From Prevotella sp. (GTDB lineage: Bacteria > Bacteroidota > Bacteroidia > Bacteroidales > Bacteroidaceae): DNA of 64,000 nt. The translations under genes were made by a program, and so were the position numbers. Positions 1 through 6,984 of the stretch are shown piece by piece. The stretch lies in the NCBI GenBank assembly GCA_017478085.1, contig JAFVEE010000066.1, positions 1 through 64,000 of the forward strand, written 5' to 3'. The notes beneath the pieces are model-generated. The model did no database searches. It saw nothing but the letters and a program-made list of their open reading frames with translations, and was not told where the DNA came from. How positions within the stretch are numbered: position 1 is the stretch's first letter; each line of letters begins with the position of its first letter.

Positions 1-88
1 CCGCAGGTTCTGCATCGATGTGTGAGCAGCACGGAGCAGTATGTGGCACCAGAGGGTAGCAGCGGGGAAACCGAGCCGCCGGATGTCG

Positions 89-96
89 TACCTTTG
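89..96 (+). promoter_or_regulatory. Bacteroidetes -7 promoter element for the HU-like gene
   Basis: TACCTTTG matches the Bacteroidetes consensus TAnnTTTG and lies 68 bases before the start codon at 164. No clear TTTG -33 element stands at the usual spacing. Bases 1-88 hold no gene I can support, though a minus-strand ATG at 13-15 could begin a divergent gene running off the window. Confidence 0.45.
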
Positions 97-163
97 CATT
101 GTTGGAAGTCGACAACCAGCAACGCTCAAACCTCATGTTTAACAAAAATCCTTTACAGAACTT

Positions 164-664
164 ATGAAACTGAAGATCAAGAAGTACACGAACAACAACA
201 AGCAGTCGAACGCCTACGGCAAGACCTACGGGCGCATCCAGCACCAGCAGACCCTCGGCACGCTCGACGTGGCCAAGCACATCCAGAAGCACGGCTCCAT
301 CTTCACTCAGGACGTCATCGTGGGCGTGCTGCAGCGCTTCTCCCTCTGCATCGAGGAGCTGCTGCAGGAGGGCTACAAGGTGAAGCTCGACGGCCTGGGC
401 ACCTTCTACCTGGCCATCACCTCGAAGGGCGAGGAGAAGAGCGAGAACTACTCGACCGACGACATCCTGCGGGTGCGCATCCGCTTCCTGGCCGACAAGT
501 CGAAGGCCTACGACTGGAGCTCCACCACCCAGACCACCCGCGCCACCTTCTCCATCATCGGCCTCGGCACGGCCAGCGGCGGCACTACCGGCGGCGGCGG
601 CGACGATGACACCTCGGGCGGCGACACCGGCCAGGGCGAGACCCCGGTAGAGAACCGTCCGTAG
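164..664 (+). CDS. HU-like (histone-like family) DNA-binding protein with Gly/Asp-rich tail
   Basis: A 166-residue protein of the Bacteroidales HU/IHF-related group. Residues about 30-90 carry the HU-like fold: helices around TLDVAKHIQKHG and VIVGVLQRFSLCIEELL, then the beta strand KVKLDGLGTFYLAI, the family hallmark. The basic N-terminus (MKLKIKKY) fits nucleic acid binding. Residues about 134-166 form a Gly/Asp/Thr-rich low-complexity tail of the kind often seen in this family. The likely role is nucleoid binding; sequence preference cannot be read from the protein. The start at 164 is chosen because the HU fold begins soon after it. A longer reading frame on the same strand (22-609) is a frame shadow. 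The gene stands alone and converges on the dipeptidase gene, with a strong hairpin between them. Confidence 0.85.
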   Translation: MKLKIKKYTNNNKQSNAYGKTYGRIQHQQTLGTLDVAKHIQKHGSIFTQDVIVGVLQRFSLCIEELLQEGYKVKLDGLGTFYLAITSKGEEKSENYSTDDILRVRIRFLADKSKAYDWSSTTQTTRATFSIIGLGTASGGTTGGGGDDDTSGGDTGQGETPVENRP

Positions 665-674
665 ACGCAGGAAA

Positions 675-702
675 GGGAGTCTCCTGCCAGCAGGAAGCTC
701 CC
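675..702. terminator. Hairpin between convergent genes, possible bidirectional terminator
   Basis: GGGAG-TC-TCCTGC, a CA loop, then GCAGGA-AG-CTCCC forms a 13-pair stem with one mismatch and one G-T pair. It sits 10 bases after the HU-like stop and 57 bases after the stop of the minus-strand gene. Neither side has a long T tract, so it is not a textbook intrinsic terminator. Confidence 0.5.
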
Positions 703-759
703 ATTACTCACTAAATCTGATTATTCACAAAAAACAGCAACAACTATGAAGATTGTCGT

Positions 760-2517
760 TCACTGCTCGGCCACGCGCTGCACCAGGCCCATGACGCGCA
801 GGAAGTTGCCACCCCATATCTTCTGGATGTCGCGCTCGCTGTAGCGGCGGGCCAGCAGCTGGCGGGTGAAGAGAATGAGCTCGCTGGCATTGGCCAGTCC
901 GCTGATGCCACCATCGCCATCGAAGTCGGTGCCCAGGCCCACGTGGTCTATGCCCATCACTTCGATGGCGTGCTCCAGATGGAGCAGGGCATCGTGGATG
1001 GTGGCCTCGCCCTCCTTGCGCAGGAAGCCGGGGTAGAGCGTCACCTGCATCACGCCGCCCTTACGGGCCAGGGCCCGCATCTGGTCGTCGGTGAGGTTGC
1101 GCGGGTGGTCGCACAGGGCACGGCAGGAGGAGTGGCTGCACACGATGGGTGTCTGCGATATTTGCAGGGCATCGTAGAAGCTCTTCTCGGCAGCGTGGCT
1201 CAGGTCGACCATCAGTCCCAGACGGTTCATCTCGCGAATGACCTGCTCGCCGAAGCGGCTCACGCCCTGATGGGTGTTGCAGCCGCGGGCCGAGTCGCAC
1301 AGGTCGTTGTCGCCGTTGTGGCAGAGGGTGATGTAGACCACGCCGCGCTCGGCAAAGTGGCGCACGTTCTGCAGCTGTCCGTTCAGTGCCAGACCGTTCT
1401 CTATGCCTATCATGATGCTCTTGCGGCCATGACGCTTGTTCTCGTAGAGGTCGCCCGGCGTGCGGGCCAGGGCGATGTAGTGGCTGTTCTGGTCAACAAT
1501 CTTCTCGATCTTGTCGAAGATCAGGTCGGCATACTCCTTGGGGCCCTTCACGTCGAAGGCCACCTTGCTGGTGAACGTCTCGCCCATCTTGGGCTGCGGC
1601 AGATAGGCCACCATGATGGTGGCATCGAGACGGCCCTCGGTCATCTTGTGCAGGTCTACCAGGATGCGGTCGTCACGCTGGCCAAAGTCTACGCCCTGGG
1701 GGAAGAACATAGGCGTGTCGCAGTGGGTGTCGAGCGTGAGCACGCGGTCGTGCAGCCGCTGCGTCTCGCGGAAGCGGCAGGCCTCGCCCACCAGCCACTG
1801 GAACAGGGGCAGACCGTCGTCGCCCATACACTCAGGATGCCACTGCACGCCCAGGATGGGCTTCACCTCAGAACTCTCGACGGCCTCGATCACGCCGTCA
1901 CGGGCCTGGGCCACCACACGCAGGTGGGGGCCAGCCTCGCACACGGCCTGGTGGTGGAACGAGTTGACGGCCAGCCGCTCCTCCTTGTAAAGGTCGAACA
2001 GGATGGAGTCGGGCTCCAGCTCTACGCTGTGGGTAGGCTCGCTGCGGCTGGCATCCTGCGAGTGCTTGATGGCGGGGTCTGGAATATCCTGCGCCACCTT
2101 GCCTCCCAGGGCGGTGGCGAGGGTCTGAATGCCACGGCAGATGCCGAGGATGGGCAGCTGGCGGTTGAAGGCCAGACGGGTGGTGAGCAGTTCGGGCAGG
2201 TCGCGCTCGCTATTGATGCCGCCCAGACGGGGCTGCGGCTCCTCGCCCTGGAAGAGGGGGTTGATGTCGGCCCCGCCGCTGAGCAGCAGTCCGTCTACGT
2301 GGGCCAGCATGTTGATGATGGCCTCCTGGTCGGCCAGCGGCGGCAGGATGATGGGCGTGCCGCCAGCCCGCAGCACCTGCTTGTAGTAGCCTTCGCCCAG
2401 CTTGCAGGTCTGCTCGCCATAGTTGCCCGTGATGCCGATGACGGGGCGGTAGCCAGCCTCGGGGAAGCGGGCGTAGGTAGCGGCCAGATGATGGTCGAGT
2501 GAGAAACGCTGCATCAT
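760..2517 (-). CDS. Fusion of class I glutamine amidotransferase (peptidase C26, PuuD-like) and membrane dipeptidase (M19)
   Basis: A 585-residue two-domain hydrolase. Residues about 24-248 match the gamma-glutamyl-gamma-aminobutyrate hydrolase family: nucleophile Cys127 in LGICRGIQ and the His227/Glu229 pair in GVQWHPE. Residues about 258-580 match the zinc renal dipeptidase family M19: LDTHCD (His265, Asp267), then IENG, HNGDND, DLSHAAEKS and HSSCRALCDHPRNL. There is no signal peptide, so both activities should be cytoplasmic. The domain pair suggests removing gamma-glutamyl groups and then splitting the released dipeptide, which is inference. Two ATGs lie at the start (2515-2517 and 2512-2514). 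The first overlaps the stop of the Lrp-like regulator as ATGA, so the two genes are probably translationally coupled. The upper domain alone would be a normal 240-residue C26 enzyme. Confidence 0.88.
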   Translation of the reverse strand: MMQRFSLDHHLAATYARFPEAGYRPVIGITGNYGEQTCKLGEGYYKQVLRAGGTPIILPPLADQEAIINMLAHVDGLLLSGGADINPLFQGEEPQPRLGGINSERDLPELLTTRLAFNRQLPILGICRGIQTLATALGGKVAQDIPDPAIKHSQDASRSEPTHSVELEPDSILFDLYKEERLAVNSFHHQAVCEAGPHLRVVAQARDGVIEAVESSEVKPILGVQWHPECMGDDGLPLFQWLVGEACRFRETQRLHDRVLTLDTHCDTPMFFPQGVDFGQRDDRILVDLHKMTEGRLDATIMVAYLPQPKMGETFTSKVAFDVKGPKEYADLIFDKIEKIVDQNSHYIALARTPGDLYENKRHGRKSIMIGIENGLALNGQLQNVRHFAERGVVYITLCHNGDNDLCDSARGCNTHQGVSRFGEQVIREMNRLGLMVDLSHAAEKSFYDALQISQTPIVCSHSSCRALCDHPRNLTDDQMRALARKGGVMQVTLYPGFLRKEGEATIHDALLHLEHAIEVMGIDHVGLGTDFDGDGGISGLANASELILFTRQLLARRYSERDIQKIWGGNFLRVMGLVQRVAEQ

Positions 2518-2990
2518 GACTCTTCAAGCTCTTCAAAGTGAACGGGAATCTCGCGCTTGATGTTCTGCTCCAGCGAGATGAGCGTCTCGGTGGCCACCAC
2601 GCCGGGTATCTCCTGCAGCTGACCGTTCAGCAGGTGCATCAGCTGCTCGTTGTCGCGGGCATAGAGCTTCACCAGCATGGTGTAGGGGCCAGTGGTGAAG
2701 TGGCACTCTACCACCTCGGGTATGAGCTCCAGCCGCTTCACCACGTCTTTGTACATAGAACCGCGCTCCAGCGTGATGCCCACGTAGGTGCAGGTGCGAT
2801 AGCCCAGCGAGCGCGGGTTCACGTCGAAGCCGCTGCCGGTGATCACGTTCGAGTCGATGAGCCGCTGCACGCGCTGATGGATGGCCGCACGCGACACGCC
2901 ACACACGCTGGCCACATCCTTGAACGGAATGCGGGCGTTTTTCGACAAGATACTGAGTATCTTTTTGTCGAGATTGTCTATTTTTTCCAT
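2514..2990 (-). CDS. Lrp/AsnC family transcriptional regulator
   Basis: A 158-residue regulator. Residues about 1-60 form a winged helix (LDKKILSILSKNARIPFKD then VCGVSRAAIHQRVQRLIDSN, the recognition helix). Residues about 70-150 form the ligand-binding RAM/AsnC domain (VVECHFTTGPYTMLVKLYA). The ATG at 2988-2990 is chosen because MEKIDNLDKKILSIL is the standard Lrp/AsnC N-terminus; the upstream in-frame extension is AT-rich and unlike the family. The gene lies directly upstream of, and overlaps, the dipeptidase fusion, so it probably controls it in response to an amino acid or peptide breakdown product. A promoter element (3024-3031) and a 40-bp inverted repeat (3054-3093) lie upstream and suit autoregulation. 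Confidence 0.92.
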   Translation of the reverse strand: MEKIDNLDKKILSILSKNARIPFKDVASVCGVSRAAIHQRVQRLIDSNVITGSGFDVNPRSLGYRTCTYVGITLERGSMYKDVVKRLELIPEVVECHFTTGPYTMLVKLYARDNEQLMHLLNGQLQEIPGVVATETLISLEQNIKREIPVHFEELEES

Positions 2991-3023
2991 TTCACAAAAA
3001 CTCTTTTCTTTACATTTTGATAG

Positions 3024-3031
3024 CAAAAGTA
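3024..3031 (-). promoter_or_regulatory. Bacteroidetes -7 promoter element for the Lrp-like gene
   Basis: On the minus strand it reads TACTTTTG, a match to TAnnTTTG. It lies 33 bases before the ATG at 2990, giving a leader of about 25-30 nt. Confidence 0.6.
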
Positions 3032-3053
3032 CAGAAAATAATCTATATAAACA

Positions 3054-3093
3054 ACATTTTGCGCAAGATTTTTCAAAATCCTGCGCAAAATGT
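3054..3093. promoter_or_regulatory. 40-bp near-perfect inverted repeat, candidate Lrp operator
   Basis: The two 20-base arms read ACATTTTGCGCAAGATTTTT and CAAAATCCTGCGCAAAATGT. They differ at only two positions when one is reverse complemented. The element lies about 23 bases upstream of the -7 element, a position typical of Lrp-family operators. Each arm carries TTTTGCGCA. It could instead be a 3' structure for the FKBP operon that ends at 3139. Confidence 0.5.
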
Positions 3094-3096
3094 GAT

Positions 3097-3117
3097 AAAA
3101 AGACAGACAAGCTGTCT
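3097..3117 (-). terminator. Weak intrinsic terminator after the FKBP operon
   Basis: On the minus strand AGACAG-CTTGT-CTGTCT forms a six-pair stem followed directly by a run of T bases. It lies 22 bases past the FKBP stop. The stem is short, so efficiency is doubtful. Confidence 0.4.
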
Positions 3118-3138
3118 GAAAACGGTAGTTGTGGAGGC

Positions 3139-4047
3139 CTACTTGTCGATGCCCACGAGCTCAACGTCGAAAATGAGAGCCGAGAAGGGCTTGATGTTGC
3201 CCATGTTGCGCTCGCCGTAGGCCAGCTCGTAGGGAATGTAGAGCTGCCACTTGGAGCCCACGGGCATCATGGTGAGCGCCTCGGTCCAGCCGGCAATGAC
3301 CTGGTCGGCACGGAACGATGCGGGCTCGGTGCCATGCTTCGTCGAGGCATCGAACACGGTGCCATCGACCAGACGGCCCTCGTAGTGCACCTTCACCTTG
3401 TCGGTCTTCTGGGGCACCTCGCCCTCGCCCTTCACCAGCACCTTGTACTGCAGGCCGCTGGGCGTGGTGATCACGCCTTCCTTGGTCTTGTTCTCAGCCA
3501 GGAACTTGCGGCCGGCCTCGCGGTTGGCACCGTAGAGCTTCTCTTCCTTAGCCACCTTGTTGTCCTGCTGCTTCTGCTTGAAGAAGTCTTCGGCAGCCTG
3601 CTGCTGCATCACGGTGGTATCGCCCTCGATGGCATCGGTGAAGCCGCGGAACAGCAGCTGGTCTACGATGCTGTCGGGCGTATCGGTGAAGTCCTTCTTC
3701 ATGCCGGGCAGCATGCGCTGCATGACCTGGCTGGCAATGTCCATACCCTTGATGCGGGCGTTCATCTTAGGATCCTTCTCGGCGGCAATGGCCTCCTTGA
3801 AGCCTGCAATGAAGTCGGCCATGTGGGTGCTGTCGACGCCCTGCGACTGCAGGTAGGGCAGCAGACCGTTGGTGATGGCCCGTCCGGCGGCATAGCTCAC
3901 CGAGTCGCTGCCGTTGGTCAGCTGTACGGGAACCTTCACCTCGACCACCGGCTCGTCCTTCTTCTTCTTGTCCTTCTTACCAGCCTCGGCGGGGGTAAGA
4001 GAAGCACCCGCCACGAGGGCGAGTGCCATAAAAAGATACTTCTTCAT
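3139..4047 (-). CDS. Periplasmic FKBP-type peptidyl-prolyl cis-trans isomerase
   Basis: A 302-residue FkpA/Mip-like prolyl isomerase. The first ~22 residues are a Sec signal peptide ending in TPAEAG, followed by a Lys-rich linker. Residues about 40-180 hold the helical FKBP N-domain used for dimerisation ([28 protein letters not shown]). Residues about 210-302 hold the catalytic FKBP domain ([46 protein letters not shown]). It should assist folding of envelope proteins. It is the last of three FKBP genes on this strand and starts 9 bases after the stop of the lipoprotein paralogue, so it is almost certainly cotranscribed with it. A weak hairpin follows. Confidence 0.93.
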   Translation of the reverse strand: MKKYLFMALALVAGASLTPAEAGKKDKKKKDEPVVEVKVPVQLTNGSDSVSYAAGRAITNGLLPYLQSQGVDSTHMADFIAGFKEAIAAEKDPKMNARIKGMDIASQVMQRMLPGMKKDFTDTPDSIVDQLLFRGFTDAIEGDTTVMQQQAAEDFFKQKQQDNKVAKEEKLYGANREAGRKFLAENKTKEGVITTPSGLQYKVLVKGEGEVPQKTDKVKVHYEGRLVDGTVFDASTKHGTEPASFRADQVIAGWTEALTMMPVGSKWQLYIPYELAYGERNMGNIKPFSALIFDVELVGIDK

Positions 4048-4056
4048 ACGCGCGGA

Positions 4057-4929
4057 TTACTTCACGTCGAGCAGTTCAACCTTGAAGATCAGAGCCGAGA
4101 AGGGCTTAACCATCTGTCCGGCCTGGCGCTCGCCATAGGCCAGTTCCTGCGGGATGTAGATTTCCCAGGTAGAGCCGGCAGGCATGTGGGTGAGGGCCTC
4201 GGTGAAGCCCTTGATGTTCTGGTTGCAACGCACGCTGTAGGGCTGGTTGCGCTTGTAGGAGCTATCGAACACCGAGTCGTTGATGAGGCGGCCCTCATAG
4301 TGCATCGTCACCATCGAGGTGTCGGCGGGAATCTTGCCCGTACCCTCCTTGATGACCTTGTACTGCACGCCGCTGGGCAGCGTCTTCACGCCGTCCTTCT
4401 TGGCGTTCTCGGCCATGAACTTCTCGCCGGCCAGCTTGTTGGGGCCGTACTCCTTCTCCATCTCGCGGGCCTTGATCTGCTTCATCAGGCGCTCGGCAGT
4501 CTCGTTGGCCTCGTCGATGGTCATCAGGCCCTTCTGGCCCGTGGTGGCAGTGATGAAGCCAGCCAGGAAGTTCTTCAGCGAGATGGTCTGGGTAGAGTCC
4601 TCACCAAAGAGCTGGTAGTTGATGCCCTTCACCATCTGGTTGGAGATCTGCTGACCAATCTGAATACCGGCAAAGTAGGCAGCCTGCTTCTTGTTGTCGC
4701 CAGCGTTAGCACCTTCGTTCAGGCCCTTGATGAAGTCGGCCATATAGGTAGTGTCGACGCCCATCTGCATGGCGAGATAGCTCTTCAGACCCTGAGTCTG
4801 GGCCATACCAATGGCGTAGCTCACGGTGTCAACATCACTCTTCAGACTGGCTGTGGGGGTTCCGCCGTTGCACGAAATCATGGTGCCAGCGGCAATGGCC
4901 AAAGCGGCCATAATACTAAGTTTCTTCAT
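4057..4929 (-). CDS. FKBP-type peptidyl-prolyl isomerase lipoprotein
   Basis: A 290-residue paralogue of the neighbouring FKBP. The N-terminus is a lipoprotein signal with lipobox MISC (Cys20), so it should be membrane anchored. It has the same two-part layout: helical N-domain (DTVSYAIGMAQTQGLKSYL, GVDTTYMADFIKGLNEGA) and catalytic C-domain from about residue 195 (MHYEGRLINDSVFDSS, GFTEALTHMPAGSTWEIYIP, LIFKVELLDVK). The shared VD(S/T)T-MADFI signature with the 302-residue paralogue points to a local duplication. No promoter element was found in the 97 bases upstream, so expression probably continues from the 202-residue FKBP gene across the 9-bp array at 4976-5029. Confidence 0.92.
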   Translation of the reverse strand: MKKLSIMAALAIAAGTMISCNGGTPTASLKSDVDTVSYAIGMAQTQGLKSYLAMQMGVDTTYMADFIKGLNEGANAGDNKKQAAYFAGIQIGQQISNQMVKGINYQLFGEDSTQTISLKNFLAGFITATTGQKGLMTIDEANETAERLMKQIKAREMEKEYGPNKLAGEKFMAENAKKDGVKTLPSGVQYKVIKEGTGKIPADTSMVTMHYEGRLINDSVFDSSYKRNQPYSVRCNQNIKGFTEALTHMPAGSTWEIYIPQELAYGERQAGQMVKPFSALIFKVELLDVK

Positions 4930-4975
4930 TTTTTTGTTTTTATTATTTTTTGGGTTGTTTTTTATTAGGAGGGGA

Positions 4976-5029
4976 TAGGTCCTATGGGTCTTATGGGCCC
5001 TATTGGACCTATTAGCCCTATAGGCCTTA
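4976..5029 (-). repeat. 9-bp tandem array, six units, starting at a stop codon
   Basis: On the minus strand the sequence divides into six 9-base units of consensus TARGRCCYA: TAAGGCCTA, TAGGGCTAA, TAGGTCCAA, TAGGGCCCA, TAAGACCCA, TAGGACCTA. The first TAA is the stop codon of the 202-residue FKBP gene. Each later unit begins with TAA or TAG in the same frame. A second, ten-unit copy lies at 6277-6366. Confidence 0.85.
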
Positions 5030-5635
5030 TACCACTGCTATCAGCTCTACATCAAAGATCAGGGCTGCGTAGGGGGGGATGAGCTGTCCGGCACCACCCT
5101 CGCCGTAGGCCAGGCGATAGGGAATGAAGAAGCGATACTTGGCTCCCTCCTGCATGAGCTGCAGACCCTCAGTCCATCCGGCAATGACCTGCTGCAGGCC
5201 AAACACGGCGGGCTCACCACGCTGCACCGAGCTGTCGAACACGGTGCCGTCGATGAGGAAGCCCTCGTAGTGGCACTTCACCTGATCCTTGGCCGTGGGC
5301 CTCCGGCCGTTGCCCTCGCGCAGCACCTGGTACTGCAAGCCACTGGGCAGCGTCTTCACACCCTCTTTCTTGGCGTTCTCGGCCAGATACTTCTCGCCTT
5401 CCTCGCGTGCGGCCTTGCCCTTCTGGGCACGCTCGGCCTGCATCTTCTCTTCCTGCTTGGCAAAATATTCCTGCACCATCTGCTGTGCTTCGCGGTGGCC
5501 TACCTTCAGCTCGCTACCCGAAAGCACATCCTTGATTGATTGTGCAAAGTCGTCTACATTCAAAAAGCTGCCAGCACCCATCTGTGCCAACTGCTGTCCG
5601 ATGCCCAGTCCCAGGGCATAGCTCAGTTTATCCAT
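5027..5635 (-). CDS. Cytoplasmic FKBP-type peptidyl-prolyl isomerase (FklB-like)
   Basis: A 202-residue FKBP without signal peptide, so probably cytoplasmic, of the FklB/Mip-like type. Residues about 1-90 form the helical N-domain (MDKLSYALGLGIGQQLAQMG). Residues about 110-202 form the catalytic domain (CHYEGFLIDGTVFDSS, VIAGWTEGLQLMQEGAKYRF, LIFDVELIAVV). It is first in the FKBP series: a -7 element lies at 5683-5690, and the two exported paralogues follow. Its TAA stop is also the first codon of the 9-bp array. The set thus offers one cytoplasmic, one lipid-anchored and one soluble periplasmic isomerase. Confidence 0.92.
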   Translation of the reverse strand: MDKLSYALGLGIGQQLAQMGAGSFLNVDDFAQSIKDVLSGSELKVGHREAQQMVQEYFAKQEEKMQAERAQKGKAAREEGEKYLAENAKKEGVKTLPSGLQYQVLREGNGRRPTAKDQVKCHYEGFLIDGTVFDSSVQRGEPAVFGLQQVIAGWTEGLQLMQEGAKYRFFIPYRLAYGEGGAGQLIPPYAALIFDVELIAVV

Positions 5636-5682
5636 TGTCTTTCTCTACAATATTAATATAAGTACTTATTCAAAATCGGGCG

Positions 5683-5690
5683 CAAAATTA
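5683..5690 (-). promoter_or_regulatory. Bacteroidetes -7 promoter element for the FKBP operon
   Basis: On the minus strand it reads TAATTTTG, a match to TAnnTTTG, 47 bases upstream of the ATG at 5635. Confidence 0.6.
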
Positions 5691-5746
5691 GCAATGATTT
5701 CTGACAATGGCACTAATATGGCCCAACAATTAGTTTTTTTTAAACC

Positions 5747-6253
5747 TTAATTGGTCTTGTACTGGTACTTCACCTCGGCCAGTTCGCGGTTGGCCTTCTC
5801 GATTTTTTCCTTCAGACCGCTCTTGTAGGCTTGCAGGCGCTGGGCCAGCGCCTCATCGCTCAGGGCCAGCATCTCAACGGCCAGGATGGCAGCGTTCTGT
5901 GCGCCGTTCACGCCGACGGTAGCCACGGGAATGCCCGGCGGCATCTGGATGATGCTGAGCATGGCATCGAGGCCATCGAGCATACCCTTGATAGGCACGC
6001 CAATGACGGGCAGCGTGGTGCTGGCGGCAATGACGCCAGGCAGGGCTGCCGCCATGCCGGCACCGGCAATGATCACGCGGATGCCGCGCTCCTGGGCTGT
6101 GCGGGCAAAGTGCTCCACAGCATCGGGTGTGCGGTGGGCCGAAAGGGCGTTTACTTCAAACGGCACCTGCATCTCGTCGAGCAGTTTGCAGGCTTTCTCC
6201 ATAATGGGCAGGTCGCTTGTGCTGCCCATGATAATGCTTACTTGTGGGGTCAT
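5747..6253 (-). CDS. purE: N5-carboxyaminoimidazole ribonucleotide mutase
   Basis: A 168-residue class I PurE that converts N5-CAIR to CAIR in purine synthesis. The family signature is complete: IIMGSTSDLPIMEKA (phosphate-binding SDxP), SAHRTPD with the catalytic His, GAGMAAALPGVIAA, and GVPIKGMLDGLDAMLSIIQM. The length is normal. purE follows the PAP2-like gene on the same strand, separated from it by the ten-unit 9-bp array plus a short AT-rich spacer. No purK is visible nearby. No promoter element was seen directly upstream, so it may be read from the rpoN transcript. Confidence 0.97.
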   Translation of the reverse strand: MTPQVSIIMGSTSDLPIMEKACKLLDEMQVPFEVNALSAHRTPDAVEHFARTAQERGIRVIIAGAGMAAALPGVIAASTTLPVIGVPIKGMLDGLDAMLSIIQMPPGIPVATVGVNGAQNAAILAVEMLALSDEALAQRLQAYKSGLKEKIEKANRELAEVKYQYKTN

Positions 6254-6276
6254 AGTTTTTTATTTTTTAGGATTAA

Positions 6277-6366
6277 TGGGTCTTATGGGGCCTATAGGTC
6301 CTATAGGTCTTATGGGGCCTATGGGTCTTATAGGACCTATAGGACTTATAGGCCCTATTAGCCTTA
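6277..6366 (-). repeat. 9-bp tandem array, ten units, starting at a stop codon
   Basis: On the minus strand exactly ten 9-base units of consensus TARGRCCYA run from 6366 to 6277. The first TAA is the stop codon of the PAP2-like gene. All ten units begin with TAA or TAG in that frame. The other minus-strand frame is open and would read as Arg/Tyr-rich repeats. The array ends 23 bases before the purE start. Confidence 0.88.
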
Positions 6367-6984
6367 CAGGAACAGCAGCCCGCCTATGGCACACACGGCA
6401 CCTACGCCGAAGCCGGCCACCACCTGGGCCAGCGAGTGCTGCCGCAGAATCATGCGGGCCGTGCCCAGCACTCCTGCCAGCACAAACACCACGCACAGCC
6501 ACCACACGGGGTTGAAGCCAAATACCTCGGCAAAGACAAACAGCGCCCCGGCCACGCCACCTATGGCGGCCGTGTGGGTGCTGATCTTCCACCAGGCGTT
6601 GATGATGGCACACACAATCTGCACCAGCAGGGCGGCCATGACGATGCTGATCACGAAGTGGAACACGTGTTGCGACTTGAGCAGCCACACACAGCCCAGA
6701 TAGCACAGAATGCTGATGAGGTAGGGCACCACACGCCGCTCGCGATGGCCCAGCTCGCGGAGCGTCCACCCCTGATGGCGGCGGTAGAAGTGAATGAGGT
6801 AGGTGGGCAGCAGGATGGTGAACAGATAGACCACGGCCACGATCTGCAGCCGGTAGGCTATGGGCAGCAGCGACAGGTAGCTCAGCGTGAACAGGACGAT
6901 CAGCCCGAACAAGGGCAGGTAGAAGGGCGTGAACAGCATGCTCACGAACCTGGCCACATAGATGATGTTACGTTCTCGGCTCAT
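6364..6984 (-). CDS. PAP2-like integral membrane protein
   Basis: A 206-residue membrane protein with about six hydrophobic segments. STHTAAIGG (around residue 143) resembles the PSGH(T/S) motif, and ARMILRQHSLAQVVAGF (around 180) resembles the third PAP2 motif SRxxxxxHxxxD. The family's usual phosphate-handling residues are only partly kept: the last motif has Gln where Asp is common. A lipid phosphatase or isoprenyl-phosphate recycling role is therefore tentative. Its ATG overlaps the rpoN stop as ATGA, so the two are coupled. Its TAA stop is the first unit of the 9-bp array. It could be a structural relative without phosphatase activity. Confidence 0.72.
   Translation of the reverse strand: MSRERNIIYVARFVSMLFTPFYLPLFGLIVLFTLSYLSLLPIAYRLQIVAVVYLFTILLPTYLIHFYRRHQGWTLRELGHRERRVVPYLISILCYLGCVWLLKSQHVFHFVISIVMAALLVQIVCAIINAWWKISTHTAAIGGVAGALFVFAEVFGFNPVWWLCVVFVLAGVLGTARMILRQHSLAQVVAGFGVGAVCAIGGLLFL

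Noticed and set aside
22..609. 195-codon frame overlapping the HU-like gene
   Set aside because: The HU fold lies in the other frame (164-664); this one gives a His/Arg/Ala-rich shadow.
943..2502. 519-codon open frame opposite the dipeptidase fusion
   Set aside because: It mirrors the real gene, has a His/Val/Gly/Gln-rich composition typical of antisense GC-rich frames, and shows no motif.
2881..4968. 695-codon open frame opposite the FKBP genes
   Set aside because: It is an antisense shadow of two clear FKBP genes and lacks any family signature.
6260..6769. Collagen-like protein with GPI/RPI repeats
   Set aside because: The repeats are the 9-bp array read in another frame. The frame overlaps the PAP2-like gene and has no promoter.
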